DNA of 64,000 bases from Monarcha castaneiventris obscurior (Eukaryota > Chordata > Aves > Passeriformes > Monarchidae): NCBI GenBank assembly GCA_026261815.1, contig JAMPIT010000511.1, positions 1,699,001 through 1,763,000 of the forward strand. The letters run 5' to 3'. Under the pieces are notes generated by a model. That model was given only the letters and a program-made list of their open reading frames with translations. It made no database searches and was not told where the DNA came from. Position 1 is the stretch's first letter; every line of letters begins with the position of its first letter. Position numbers and translations under genes: made by a program. This document shows, piece after piece, positions 42,721 to 55,500 of this stretch.

Positions 42721-45109
42721 AGTTATGTTCAAAAAGAAAATTGCAAGTCAATTAGAGATGAGATAAAAAGACCTGCTATCACCTCTTCTAGGACAGAAGT
42801 CATCACTTAGACTTTTCTTGGACAAGAAAGTGGATACATTCCACAAAAGTGCTAGCAACTGAAACTCTGGTATTCAGAGACTTTACTGCCAATCAGTGTG
42901 AGCAAAATAAGACAAATCAGTGACCTGCAATGAGTGCTACCTGAAACTGTGCCCCTGAAAACTGTTTACAGGAAGGGATTTACTTATTGAGAAAAAATCT
43001 AAATCCAAAACTGATGAGAAAAATCAGTCCAGGTGAATAATCAACTGAGAGTATCATTGGGCATTGTCCAATGTTAGCAAACATGAAAATAATCATTCCT
43101 TTTTAAACACTGTTGGTTCAGATTACTTCCTTCTCATCATTGTTGTGCAGCAAACTTTGAAACAACTTTTAGATTCAGTCTCAGCTGTGGCAGTTTTCCC
43201 TAGAAATTACAAATTTCTGATAAACTCTGAAGTGCTGTGAGTATTTTGGAATAGAAATTCTGTGATGAGAAAATGTAGACACCCAGTCAGGTGAGTACTC
43301 TGACATCCCAACTACTCCTTTCCCTCTGGAACAAACAGTTCACTGCAAAGGGACTCTTACCCTTTTCTCGGAAGTGATGTGCTTTCAAAGAAGAATTAAT
43401 TTCTTCCTTTAAAACCAAGTTGTTAAGAGCATCCTTCATACTTTAAATTGGTTTGAATGGATATTTACTGTGATTTACATGATACTTTTAACTGGGAACA
43501 GTTTCCAGATATTTTGCATGTTGCTGTTTTAATTTGCCATTGTCCATGGTCAGGCAAGCTCCCATAGGCCCTTTGAAGGTCTCCCCTTGAGACCTATGAG
43601 GAGTATCAGGTAGGAGAGATGTGGCTGAATTTGAACAAAGAATGATTTTTTCATTATTCATGTCAAGCAGGTGGGCTCCTTTTAATATTGTAAGAAAAAG
43701 AGCTACATTCTTCTTCAAGTGTGACTGAAGATGCTGAGGGAAGGGCTGGAATATCCTGCTACAGAAAAGGGTCAAGAAAGTCTGGACATTGTGCTATAGA
43801 ATACAAAGTGCTTCACCAAGTGGTCCTGGTAGCTGGCCAAGGGAAGCAGGGAGGTGAAGGCAGGTGATGGTGCATGGCAGTCTCTGCCAAAACTCTCCAG
43901 CTGATCTGCTGAGCTGGCACACGGTGCTGTGCAATCAATAATGTTTCAGAGCACCTTTCTTGGCACCTTTTTTTCCCGTAGAAAAAAATGTCAACTAACT
44001 AAAGGCAAGTTTTAAAATAATATTTTTATGCCTATAAAGTAAGTTTGACATGGTTAACTGGGCATCACAGATAGTAATCTATTCATTTAGTCCTCTTTTC
44101 TCAAAGTTAGCACTTTGGAGTGGTACTTTGTGGCTAATACCATACAAATTGCTGGAATGGGCAGTTAAACGTTGAGGTCAGAGGTTAAATGAACATGGTT
44201 GTTTATGAGGACACAGCCCGAATCCATTTGCATTTTAATATTCTTTCTGTGCGATGAAAAACCATTTTGAGGACAGCTTGTTTGGAAATCCCATTAACAG
44301 GTTATTTATGGGACTCATGACTGCATGACCCTTAGCCTTGTTTTGTTAAACATGAACTAGACATGAATCAGATGGGCGGCTAGGCTGCTGCTATTGTTTT
44401 CCATAGCATTAAATGTCATTGGATTCAATTATTCTGAATCTGACACTTTTCTAAGTTATTACCCTCATAATGCCTAATTTTCCTTTTTTCTTTGTCAACC
44501 TTATTTCTATCTGCTTTAAAAAGCAGAGACACTCCAAAAAGGCCATTTCCTCTCTTATCACCAATCTAGGTGAGAATGGAGAGCTAATCTACACAGTACT
44601 TAAATAAATAATTGGGAAGACACAGTTTAAAGAAATTAGAAGATTCCAGCATTTTGCATGGTGCCTCTTAAAGAATACAGAAATCTAAAAATTTGTCAGG
44701 GTAGCTACAGAAAGGCCAGGTAGTAAATGTTTGGAAAGGGACAGCTTTTAAGCCCTTTTAGCAGGAGTATAAAGTGTTGAGTGATAAATCATACTATAAT
44801 GATGATGTTGCTATCAATCAAAATGTGAAAAATTTTCCATAATTCCAGATAACAAGTTTTATAAAACAAAAGTTTAGGTTTTATGTGTTTCAACACAAAT
44901 CTTTGACACAAATCTTTAATTGCAAAGAGATACTGGATAAGTGACAGACTGTAGCAGAAATTAATGAAAAACCATTGATGTTTCTCATATGAGAGCTGTG
45001 CAGTTGAGAGCAGCCTTATCATTGCTAAAGAACATGGTAAGTCCTAGGAATCAATATGTCCTATCTTACATATTCTTCTCTGGCATTTGATCTCTTACTG
45101 ATCCAACAT
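42721..45109. other. No gene recognised
   Basis: AT-rich sequence. A segment at 44215-44480 has the octamer ATTTGCAT and several SOX- and homeodomain-like words, and may be another regulatory element, with less support than 42190-42720. Confidence 0.4.
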
Positions 45110-45215
45110 TTATGCATGCTGGTTTTGGCTGAGGTAAAGTTAATTTTCTTCTCAGTAGCAAGTATGTGACTGTATTTTGGATTTGTGCTGAAAACAGTGT
45201 TGATAATTCTTTTCC
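45110..45215 (+). repeat. Fragment of an ERVL-type LTR
   Basis: The words GCTGGTTTTGGCTGAGGTAA, AGTTAATTTTCTTCTCAGTA and TTTGTGCTGAAAACAGTGTT follow each other as in many avian ERVL LTRs. The fragment is short and the edges are unclear. Confidence 0.5.
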
Positions 45216-48200
45216 TCCTACTTTCTTTCCCTCTTTTCCCTGCCTTCCTTTTCCAAGTTTAAAATAGATTTCCGGTATGAATTGTATATCAGTGGAATTC
45301 TTCTTTAGTGGCTAATTTATTCTTAATAGAAATTTGTGGGTTGGAGGTGGTGTGGTGTTGGTTTTTCTTTTGTGGGGGTGGGGTTTTATTTCTGAAGAAA
45401 AAGGAACAATACATCTTTAGAACAAGTTTGTGTCATGATTTTTCTACTAATATATACTATATAGTGCTCTTTTAAAATGTTAAATCACCTCATTGTATTT
45501 CTGAATATCGTGTATATTTGGACTGAAATTAAGCTTGCTGTATAGTTGTCAAAATGACCACAATTTGTTCTATGAAATGTTCTGATTGCATGTGTAATTC
45601 AAAGCAATCCTGATCTCCATATAAACCAGTACAGACTGCTTAGGGGCAAGGTTTATGTATGCTGATTGGGCCTTCAGTTCAGCTGGAAGTGAATACACCT
45701 GCATATTGGAAAAGATGCAGCATGGATTTCCAAACTCCTAAATTCTAAAGAGACAGAAAGAAGAGAAGAAAAGCTGTTCTTCTACACTAAAGCTTTCAAG
45801 AAAGGCTCAGTTTTTGTTATGCATGTTTGTTCTAAGTTCTGTTGGAAAACTGCCTCAGTGTTGCCTCTGAAGTGAATATATTCATGTATTGTATTTCAAA
45901 TATCACTCCTGGTTATAAGTCTTGGTTAGTCCCATTTCTTACTGAAATGTATGATTTCAACAATGAAGATGAATAATATTAGGAAAAACGGTTCATTTAA
46001 AGTAGCGCCACCTGAACCATTTCTAAGAATTCCTTCTCTTAAGGTACTTCAGGTACTATTATACAGTCAGGAACCAGCCAGCTTCTTAGGAATGTTTCTT
46101 TAAGTCTTCTGAAACACTGCATAAGTCTGTGACTCCCTTCAATATATGTCATTTATTAACAAATCTGCTATATGGCAGAGACATGTAACTATTTCATATG
46201 CTTTATGTAATAATTAAAGCAGATATAGTGCAACACTGGTAGCTTGTATCCTGTAATTAAAATACCTTTCAATCATGAAAGTTGTTTCAGAAAGATATAT
46301 ATGAGCATGCACCACAATGGAACAGCTTATGCAAATGTGTACAGATTCTATAATGTGGGGCCCTGCATGTTTTGTTGCAAAGAACATGCAAATTAGGGAA
46401 AGCTCCTGCATAACTGCATTTCTTGGTTAGTTATATATTATTCTAATGATCTGAATTCTGCCATTGTAGGCAAAAAATACAGTTTTCTATTTAATATCAA
46501 TCACAGTTATTTTGAAAATGAAAAAATAAATCACAGTCAGTAACTTAAGAATTCAGTCTTCTGTCTGGATCATTCCTATGAGCAGATGATTATTTGCTCA
46601 AAATCATACTAGTAATACTCTTCCTTGAAAGTATTTTTCTAATGTTTTTTATCAGCCTTGAGAACAAACCATCAAGTTTGACCTGTAAAGTTTGTCTGTG
46701 ACTGAAATTATTGTCTGACATAAAATTAATATTGTGTTTTACTAAATAAGCACAAAAGAGTTTCCAGTAAGAGTTTCTTGCTCATAGAACTCTTACATTT
46801 CTTTCTACAAATGCCTCTGTGGATTGCAATTTGTTTTTCATTAATAAGTCATCCACATAAAGTTCCATTTCTCCAATATTCATTGAAAATTATCATTAGT
46901 AAGAAGGAAAGGGACAGCTTTATCAAATCACAAAAGGGAGAACGTCCTTATGGAAACTCTATGTCTAATTCTAGTTGTGGAGTCTTCATAATTAAGTGAC
47001 TGGCTTGCAGCTGAGGTTGAACTGGTTCATAAGTGCTATTGCTCCAGAAGAGTGCAGCAGTCCAGAAGCAATTCTGCCTATGGACATAGCCTCTGCAAAC
47101 AGTATGGAATAAGTATACATGTTCTCTTCAAGTTTTTTTGTTATTGAACAGTAGGATTTGCCAAGCTTTCACACCAGTCGTGCTTAAGACTTTCTTCAGT
47201 TAGAACTTCCAAAGATAAGACTGTCATGGTTTCAAACAGTGCTGTGCCTCATGAACAAATTAAATTACGTAACATTAAAGAGGACAAGAACAAAGGCTAA
47301 CTGGACACTGCCCATAGCAGCTTGCTCTAGGTCACTCTGCTTTGATTGTGTTTGCTGCCTATGCTCAAAGGTCTATGCTCTGCTTGTCTGAGCACCCAGA
47401 CAAGACAGATAAAATTTTTCCTAAACATTTGTATCACTCTAAGAAATTTTTCCTATGCATAGATGCCTGAATGATACATTTTGTCACCTCATTTGTGCAA
47501 AAGGCACCCTTAAAGATTGCAGCTGCCAAAAAAAAAAGGGGGTGGGGGAAATTATTTAAGATAGCAGTATTAGAATAATTGGTACAAACTGAGATCATAA
47601 ACCCTTCACAGGTCCCAAACCTCTTTCTGTGAGTACCTGTGCGTTCACATGCTGATCTGCTGCCGTTGTAGTTCGATTCCAGTGAGAACTTTTTCTTCAC
47701 CTGTTACTCAACCACCTAAGAAATAATTTCAAAGGGTATTCATTTGCAGCTTTGCTGCTCATTTTCTGGTTTTTACACTTTCTTTTAGGCATTGCATGAA
47801 AACCAAGCCAAAGAGAACAGAAATACAGAAATACAATGTTTCCAAAGGAAGCATTTAAGCCTCTGAGTTCCCATGCATCCTTTTAGATAATTTGGATTTT
47901 TGATAGAACATAGTTCAGAAGAATTAATGTGAACGCTTTTCCCAATGTTGTGAGATCAAAAATGACCATAAATACATGCATTGACTCTAAATCATAATGA
48001 TCAAAATCATAATTATGATAATAATAATTCCCTCAGCATTGAAAACAGTTTTGATATGTTGGTATGAAAGAAGTGTTTGTTTTACTTCATTAAGCCTGCT
48101 TAAGATATTTTTATTAGCTTTTGAATTTGGTTCATTTGACATAACAAATTTAGAGTTTGGTCAACCATCTGAACAGAACCATTTTTTCCCCAGAGTGAGC

Positions 48201-48769
48201 TTTTTCATTACTTTTTGGAAATTTTGCACTTCTCCCTCAAGCTTCTGAAATTTCACAGAAAATTATTCCCAGTTTGCTCAGCTTCAGTCATATGGTGGGA
48301 GCTTCTGGTTAAATATATGTGCTTAGTAACAGTAAATAAATTCTGACATTTTATTTTTACTCCTGAATAAAAATGTTCATTATATTGGTGAAAATAAGCA
48401 ATCACATTCTATTTAACAGTGAAAAAGAATTGTACATATCCCTGCAGGAGCTGAGGAGTCTATTTTCGTTATAACAAACATTGATTTTGCATTAAAAACT
48501 CTCATTATTCGAGATAATGACTGTTGGGTTTCTTAGTTATTCTTGCTTCTGCTAAATCATTAAAAACATAACAGCAAAAGAGCAAATAGGAATGTATTGA
48601 AATCTATTACCATTTTGTCTATAATTAAAATTGCAATCATCTTTAAGGCAGATACATACTATCAGAAAATCGTCTTACTTGTTTTGATCTCATTTGAATA
48701 CCATCTGCATTTTTGCCTATAGAAACATCACTGAACCCAAATTTATTGATTTTTAGTATTTACATTAGT
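45216..48769. other. No gene recognised
   Basis: AT-rich sequence. No frame over 90 codons and none with a domain. Repeats are not obvious. Confidence 0.4.
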
Positions 48770-49280
48770 AGAATTAATATGTGGACTTCTGGGGACCTCA
48801 TTCATCAGCATGTTACTCCCGATTCTCGGCAGTGTATTCTGTCTGTGCTGGATCAGTGGAGCTCAGACTTTGTCTTACAGCTGGAAGATGTAAGACAATC
48901 TCTGTCTCACACGCACGTGTAAAGATTTGTATTTCACATGCTCTCACTCTCAGATAATCCTGATTATGGAATTGGTGAGGAGGGAGTCTTGGTTTGCTTT
49001 TAGACGGAGTGCTACTTTGAATAATTCTGAGGTGTTTTTTTTTTCTAATGGGCCTGAAGGGAAGTCGGTCCCCTTGTGCTCTCTCCTCCCTGGCTCCTCA
49101 GGCTGAGGCTGCATGGGCATTAATGTATTCTGTGTAATGTCAGGGGCTCACTGAATGCACCTTCCCACCAACAGCACAATGAATTATTGACGTGAGGGAT
49201 ATTCCCTGGTGTATACTTTTCCAAGGTTATACTCCCTGATATTGGATATTTATTCGGCATAAGGTAGGGATAAGAGCCTC
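48770..49280. promoter_or_regulatory. Weak candidate conserved noncoding element
   Basis: Several CpGs (CTCCCGATTCTCGGCAG, CACACGCACGTG, TTGACGTGAG, ATTCGGC) in an AT-rich setting. The CRE-like TTGACGTGAG is notable, but there is no further support. Confidence 0.25.
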
Positions 49281-52200
49281 ATTGCCACATTATGTCTGAC
49301 ACAATCAAGTTTTGGGGAATTTCAACAACATTAGAAAATTTGTATAATGTGTTCTTTTAGAGACAGAGGCACAGTTTTAAACAAAGTGTAATCCCTGCTG
49401 CATATAATTTCCACCCTAATGCAAGAAGAGGAAGCGGGACCATAATGCTGTCTGCATCATTTCCCCTTTGTGTTCAGTTGCAAGGACTATTCATCTAATA
49501 TTCAAAATCCATGTATTCATTAAACAGAAGAGAATGATGAAAAAAAAGTTTAAAAAAAATTAAGAAAATAATGAAACAGGTTTCTATGAAAGTGGCATAA
49601 AATTGAGTAATTGTTTCTAGATATTTGAGAAAGTATTTGGAATAACTAAATGGTTGATATCCACCATCTTTTCCAGAACCCGGACACTGCAATTTCAGTG
49701 GTTTTGATGCTCACATAATTCCTAATTTCTTTGAATCAAATATTGTTTATATTTCTGCTATCTGTAACCAAAGGATCTCTTGAATACTTCACTCACTGTC
49801 ACCCAGGCTCTCCTTGTCAGCCCCTTTGTTAGCCAAAGCCTCCAGGGTTTGTGTCCTGGGCACTGGACCTTTTGTGCTCCTCATGCTGTAGTCTCAGACA
49901 ATAGGGAGAAAAGTAAATCTTCTGTGACAGGTTTACTTAAAGGGATACTCTCACATTAAATAAGCATATAAATATACCCACAAGTAATGCTATTCCTGTG
50001 GAAATTATGGAAAAAGTATTTTTTCTTTGTTAACATCCTCATCTGTTTGCAACGAGGTAATTGTGAAAATCACATAATTTTTCACACTTCAGGCTGTTCT
50101 TTGCACTTTCCAAAAACTAGGAAAAAATCAGGTCTTTTACCATTTCTTTTTAGTCAATATTCAGGATCTGAATATTGTGTCCTGCTCCAGTGGGAGACTG
50201 GGATGAAATATTTCAAGGGAGTGTTTGAACTTAAAAAAACTAGTTCTATTTCTAGTAAATTGCTTATGGAAATAGGACCAAAAAAAGCAAATTTGTTGAA
50301 GATGGATGTCATTAGAGAACTATGTCATTTAGCAAAACTAAAAATTTTTAGGACATTCACCTAGCCTTTTTCAGGAGAAATTATCTTCATATATGAGGGC
50401 CTCAAATCTTTCTTTCTTCATCACCTTTTTATTTTATGCAACTCTATAAATTCACTTAATGTAATAATTTAGTGAATTTTAGCAGGATAATGGAACTAGA
50501 GCGATTTTACAGTCATCCTTACATCTTTTTAAATCAGGCTGTTTATAAGTAATTCTTGTAATTTGTTTATGAAATTCTTTAGTAAGGTAGAGACCAAGAT
50601 TACATAATGAAGAGTGAAGAAAACAACAAAGAATGTATTGAGAAAACACAATGATGGATAGAGAAAATACTGCTTAATTTGTTAAATGACTATTTAAACT
50701 CTATTATTAAATGAGGTTTTGGTAATATTTCATAGCTACACACAGATGCACAGTCCCTTGCTGGCACAAATACATGCTATAATTTCATGGACACTTTTTA
50801 ATCAGTGCAGGAATGGCAGGGCAATCTTCTGGAGTAGAAAGAAGCTGTAACAGTGGATCTGCCAGATCTTCGACTGCAAAGTAAACCTGTTTGAGGGTCA
50901 CCGTCGCCGTCCCCATGGGCTGTAACATGTTTTGGGCAGGCAGCAGCTTTACTGAGTCTCAGTAGCTTTTTGGGGGATTTCTCTGTTGCTGTGACTGTGC
51001 TTTCAGCTTTTCTGTGAATCTGTCTTTGTATTAATTAATTACACTGCGGGTTTTGTTTGGGGTTAGGGTTCTTTGTTGTTTTGTTTTGCAATACTGTTTT
51101 GTTTTGTTTGTTGTAAAGCAGTGCTTAGCACTAGGTAAAGGGCTCAGGAGCTAATTGGATGTTAATGAATGGAGGAGAATAAATAGAGGGAAAAGTGTCC
51201 TCTATTTGAAGACTACATTCTCTAGTGATTCATGCTTTTTTCTGTAGGCTTTGCCTGGGGTATGTTCTAGGATATCATAGAGCTGTTAAATAATATTTAA
51301 ATTAACATACATGTAGCCTGCTTGCAATTTGTGTTCTATTGTGCTGGACATTTTACCAAAGTATGTGTCTGACTCCCATCATCTGAGGAATGTACAGCTT
51401 GAAAACACCTAGAAAACCAATTTGTAGCACTGAAAAAATGAGGCTGAAGCCTTCATATAGTTCTACAGTAGCTTTTTGGGAAGCTTTATTAGCTTTTTTC
51501 ATATTGTTATTTCTATTGCTCTTTTGTACAGATGGGATCAATGCTTTAAACTTTGTTGAGGATTTCTGGAGACATTTCTTGACCCTGAAGATTTTCTGTG
51601 ACATATAAAGATTTTTGGTATGACATCAAAGAGATTTTTTGGAAAGGTGTGGAGATGATGCATGTCTAAGCATTGGGTACCACCTCTCTCACCCCTGCTG
51701 TCATACCTGAAAGACGTTCCTCATCTGCATTCCATTTTCCATCCCCAGAACTCATGCTAGTAGACACTGAATTGAATCAACAGGCAAGTAAGAGCTGCAT
51801 TCAGACACAATTTTTTTTTTTTTTTTTTTGTATTTTACTGAATTTTCTGCTCTTCTGGTGACTGAGGAAATCCCTGTTTGTCAACTGCATGTTCATCACT
51901 GTGCAGTTTTTCAGCACTAGACCTAATAATTGCATACAATGTAACTTATAAATGCTATTAAAAAATCCCATTAAAGATTCTTTATTAAGTATTTTTCCCC
52001 CAACTCACTCTTCAGACAGTTCCCTTGTCCTGGAAATGTTATCTGTTCAAGATATGTCACTAGCCACGCAACCATTTTACTCTCATTCTCCTTGCACTAA
52101 TAATAAATCTCATGATTTTTGCAAGGGTCCTCTGAGCTCTGAACGAAGGAAGCAAAAGAGCTATGCCACTGCCTTAAGTCTCATCCTCACAGCAAAATTC

Positions 52201-52539
52201 CTTGCCAAACAGAAGTCATTCAAACTTTGCATTTGGGAGCAGTGCTTACTTCTTAAACTTGAACATCTATAGTTAGCAGCAATAGGTATTTTAAAAAGCC
52301 TTGCAGAATAGCAGTAACACTATTCACATAGTGCTTGACTTTCTCATTTCAATGATTAATGTTTATGAAGCCTTTCTGAGAGGACCCTGAGCTCTGCACC
52401 ACAGTGCAGTGTTCTAGGCCCTGCTGGACTGAATGCACAGCACTGATAATTAGTAATGAGGATATTCTGTGTTCTTACTATAACATTTTCACCTGGAGAT
52501 CTCTAAACACTTTCCAGGCCCAGGAAACGCTTCACTTAC

Positions 52540-52540
<1 letters not shown>
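49281..52540. other. No gene recognised
   Basis: AT-rich sequence with a 19-base T tract at 51811-51829. The 125-codon frame at 49987-50364 and the 106-codon frame at 51952-52272 show no domain. Confidence 0.4.

Positions 52541-52576
<36 letters not shown>
52541..52576 (+). repeat. A-tract of 36 bases
   Basis: A perfect run of 36 A. It might be the tail of a retrocopy or a simple mononucleotide repeat. I see no recognisable retrocopy or SINE before it. Confidence 0.9.
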
Positions 52577-52579
<3 letters not shown>

Positions 52580-55500
52580 CCCCAAGAATTACCAGAACAA
52601 TTCTGTACATTGCAGTTATATGAATCCATGTGAAAAAGAAACAGAAGCTTGAGGCTCCAGGAAGCACCTGGCAAAACCAGTTCAAGGAGTCAGTGACTGC
52701 TGCTGAATGCAGTCCTGTTCCACAGCTGAGAGTAAGTGGGAAATTAATAATCCCTTTTCAAGCTCTCAGTATTCAGCAGCTGATATTTTTTTCGGGATCT
52801 AGGGAGGAAGTGCTCTTTTGTTGAAGAGAAAATATGGGGCACAAAAAGGGGTGGCTTTCCTGAATTTGCACGACGCCAGACCCTTTACTGTGGAGTGCCT
52901 GTTGCAGGATGTGTCCTGCCAGCAAGTATCCGCCGAATCTGCTTTCCCTCCACGCTCTCAGCTGGTGTGACCACCTTCTCTTCCTTCTTGCCTTTCTTTT
53001 GTGTCTGGAAATGTTTCCCTTACCACTGCAATTTGGCTCACAGACTGAGCAGAAAAATCCAGGGTTTGGATTGCCATGAAGCCTTTTTTGTCTTTGAGGG
53101 GTGAGGGTGGAGTGCAATGGAGAGGAAACTGTATCAAATAATTTGGATGTGTTGTGGGGGTTTTGGGGTTTTTTTGCAGTTTGTAACTGATCTTTTGTTC
53201 CTGGAGAGCATCATGTTTGTCCTAAATGTAGTTTGGAGGAATTAAACTGAGCTTTAATTTACAGTTGTTTAACTACAGATGCATCCCCACTGCTATTTGT
53301 TTATCTCACATTTATTACACTCTTCAAAATTCAAGTTAAGCACTCAGGGGCTTTTTCTAGTAACACTAATGGAGGAGAATAGATGCATTATATGTGAATA
53401 ATGTATTATGATGATACAATTTGGGTCTCTTAGCTCTAACCGAGACCAGTCCTACTTTACATTATTTATAATTTACACACACCTTCCTGAACATTTTTAT
53501 GTAAATATTTAATATAGAAAGTGAGTTAACCCTTTCATTTGGGAGGTTCCCAGTAAAAAGCAGTAGAGATGTAAGAGGGTTTCCAAACATCTCTACCCAA
53601 AATAGGCAAGTGCCCAGTCTTGCTTATTTTCAGAAATTAAGAGAGAAATGTGAGAAATTACAGAGGAAAAAACATATGCTGGCTTAGCACCAAATCCTTT
53701 TTGCCTTTCTCCTTCCCAACTACTCTTATTAAATTGAATGAATGTTGACTGCAGACAGTATATTTGCGGATGCTTGGCTGCCAAAATTTGTAGCACAGTG
53801 GTTTTGTTTTTACTGTTTTCTGACACATTTTGTCATTTGGTATTTTGCTCACTTTGTACCAATATATCCATTTTGAGAGAGGTAGCAGGGGTGCTCTCCA
53901 CATAAATCAGCAGACTCTCTTTCTTGCAGCCTCCTGAATGTCTAAATTAGACAGTAGACCAACAAAAACAATTAGTCATTTCTTGGAAATCTTGATTGTT
54001 TCTGTCTTCTTGTCTCTGACCCCAAGAATATACAGAATGACAATAATACACCACAACCACAAGGCAAGATTTATAACTTTCAGTCTCCTAAATAACAGTT
54101 GGTGGACTTGTATTTTCTCTATCTTCAACAGCTGGACTTACCCTCCACACTGGAAGAGGAGCTGCAACTTTCCTTGTAGAATTACCTCAACAGACAAGCT
54201 GTCTGAAGTTGCTGACTGCCCAATTTCCTTTGTCTTGACCTTGCTATTGTGAAATATTGTCGTATATTTAACACATAAATTGTTGCTACTTTTGAGGTTG
54301 GAGCTCGAAGTAGGAACCAAATTAGAAGCACAGTTTTGCAGCAGACCTTCATTTTCACTGGTTACCCAAGTTTTCCCTTGATGCAGTTCCTCTTCCCATA
54401 GCCCTAGAAAATTCTGAACTCAAAGCAAATAAGGATATAGCAAAAATATGAGCAATCCCTGGCACTCCTCAGTATCCTTCTCTGGGGAAAAAATTTTAAG
54501 GGACAAACTCTTCTAGTAGATTTAAGGCAGGGGATCACTTTTGTTTGAGCATAAGGAGTGCATTTTCAGGTGTGTGCAAACATATGTGACAAAAGGTATT
54601 TTCAAACTGTAGGTCTGTATGGTCTCTTTCCTAGCACACTCTGTTTTAGCATGAGAGCATGAGATGTTAACTTTACCTAACTGCTGCTTTTATGGTGTGG
54701 GGAAGAAAAAAAAAAAAAAACCCAGACATTTACAAAAAACCAAAAAAACAACAACAAAAAAAGGAAGATTAGAAGAGTAGCTTCAGGTCTTCTGAAAAAT
54801 ACCATCCTATAATTTGAGTCCATGTGCCTACAAATCCCCAGCAGGCTCTGAGCCAAAGAAATACACAGATGAAATAAACATACAAAAGGACAGCTGCTTT
54901 TTGAAATCTAAGAATTGAGTTATATACCTTTTTGACAGCTTCCTGAATCACAGCCCATATCCAAGATGAGTAAATAGGTATCTGGCCCTTTAACTAGGTT
55001 CCATTACATATAATTAAAGACTCACAGAATTAAATGGCCTACATGGAAAGTGGCTTTCAGTGGGCTAAATGCCTGAAGCAATCTCCTTGCCTGAGCATAG
55101 AAGTGACACTGGCTTGTGGATCAATATCATCTCTGTTATTAATATCAAAAGCGTATTACTTTGTTTTTGCCTGGCTGTGCTCCAGGTCTTGAGCCCAGCT
55201 CGCATCCAGCCATTTGCCTGGACCATAATTTACTTTAGTGAGTTTTTAAGGTATTGTTTTGTCAGGGCCAATCACCATGAAGTTATAAATGATTCTGAGA
55301 ACTTGCACTGTCTGTTAGTGGCACATGCGGTGAAATTAATTTTTAAAAGTTTCATGTCAATTACTTCTGTCCTTGAGTTATGCAAGGGGACAAAAGAGCA
55401 GAGATTTAAAGACATGAGCAATATCAAACAGATGAGGTAACGACAAACAGAAACAGCAGCTTGGGACCAAAGACATTACACTATCTTTAATTGATACATT

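Noticed and set aside
52773..53117. 114-codon minus-strand basic frame
   Set aside because: The Lys/Arg-rich part resembles ribosomal proteins superficially, but I could not match any family and the frame has no other support.
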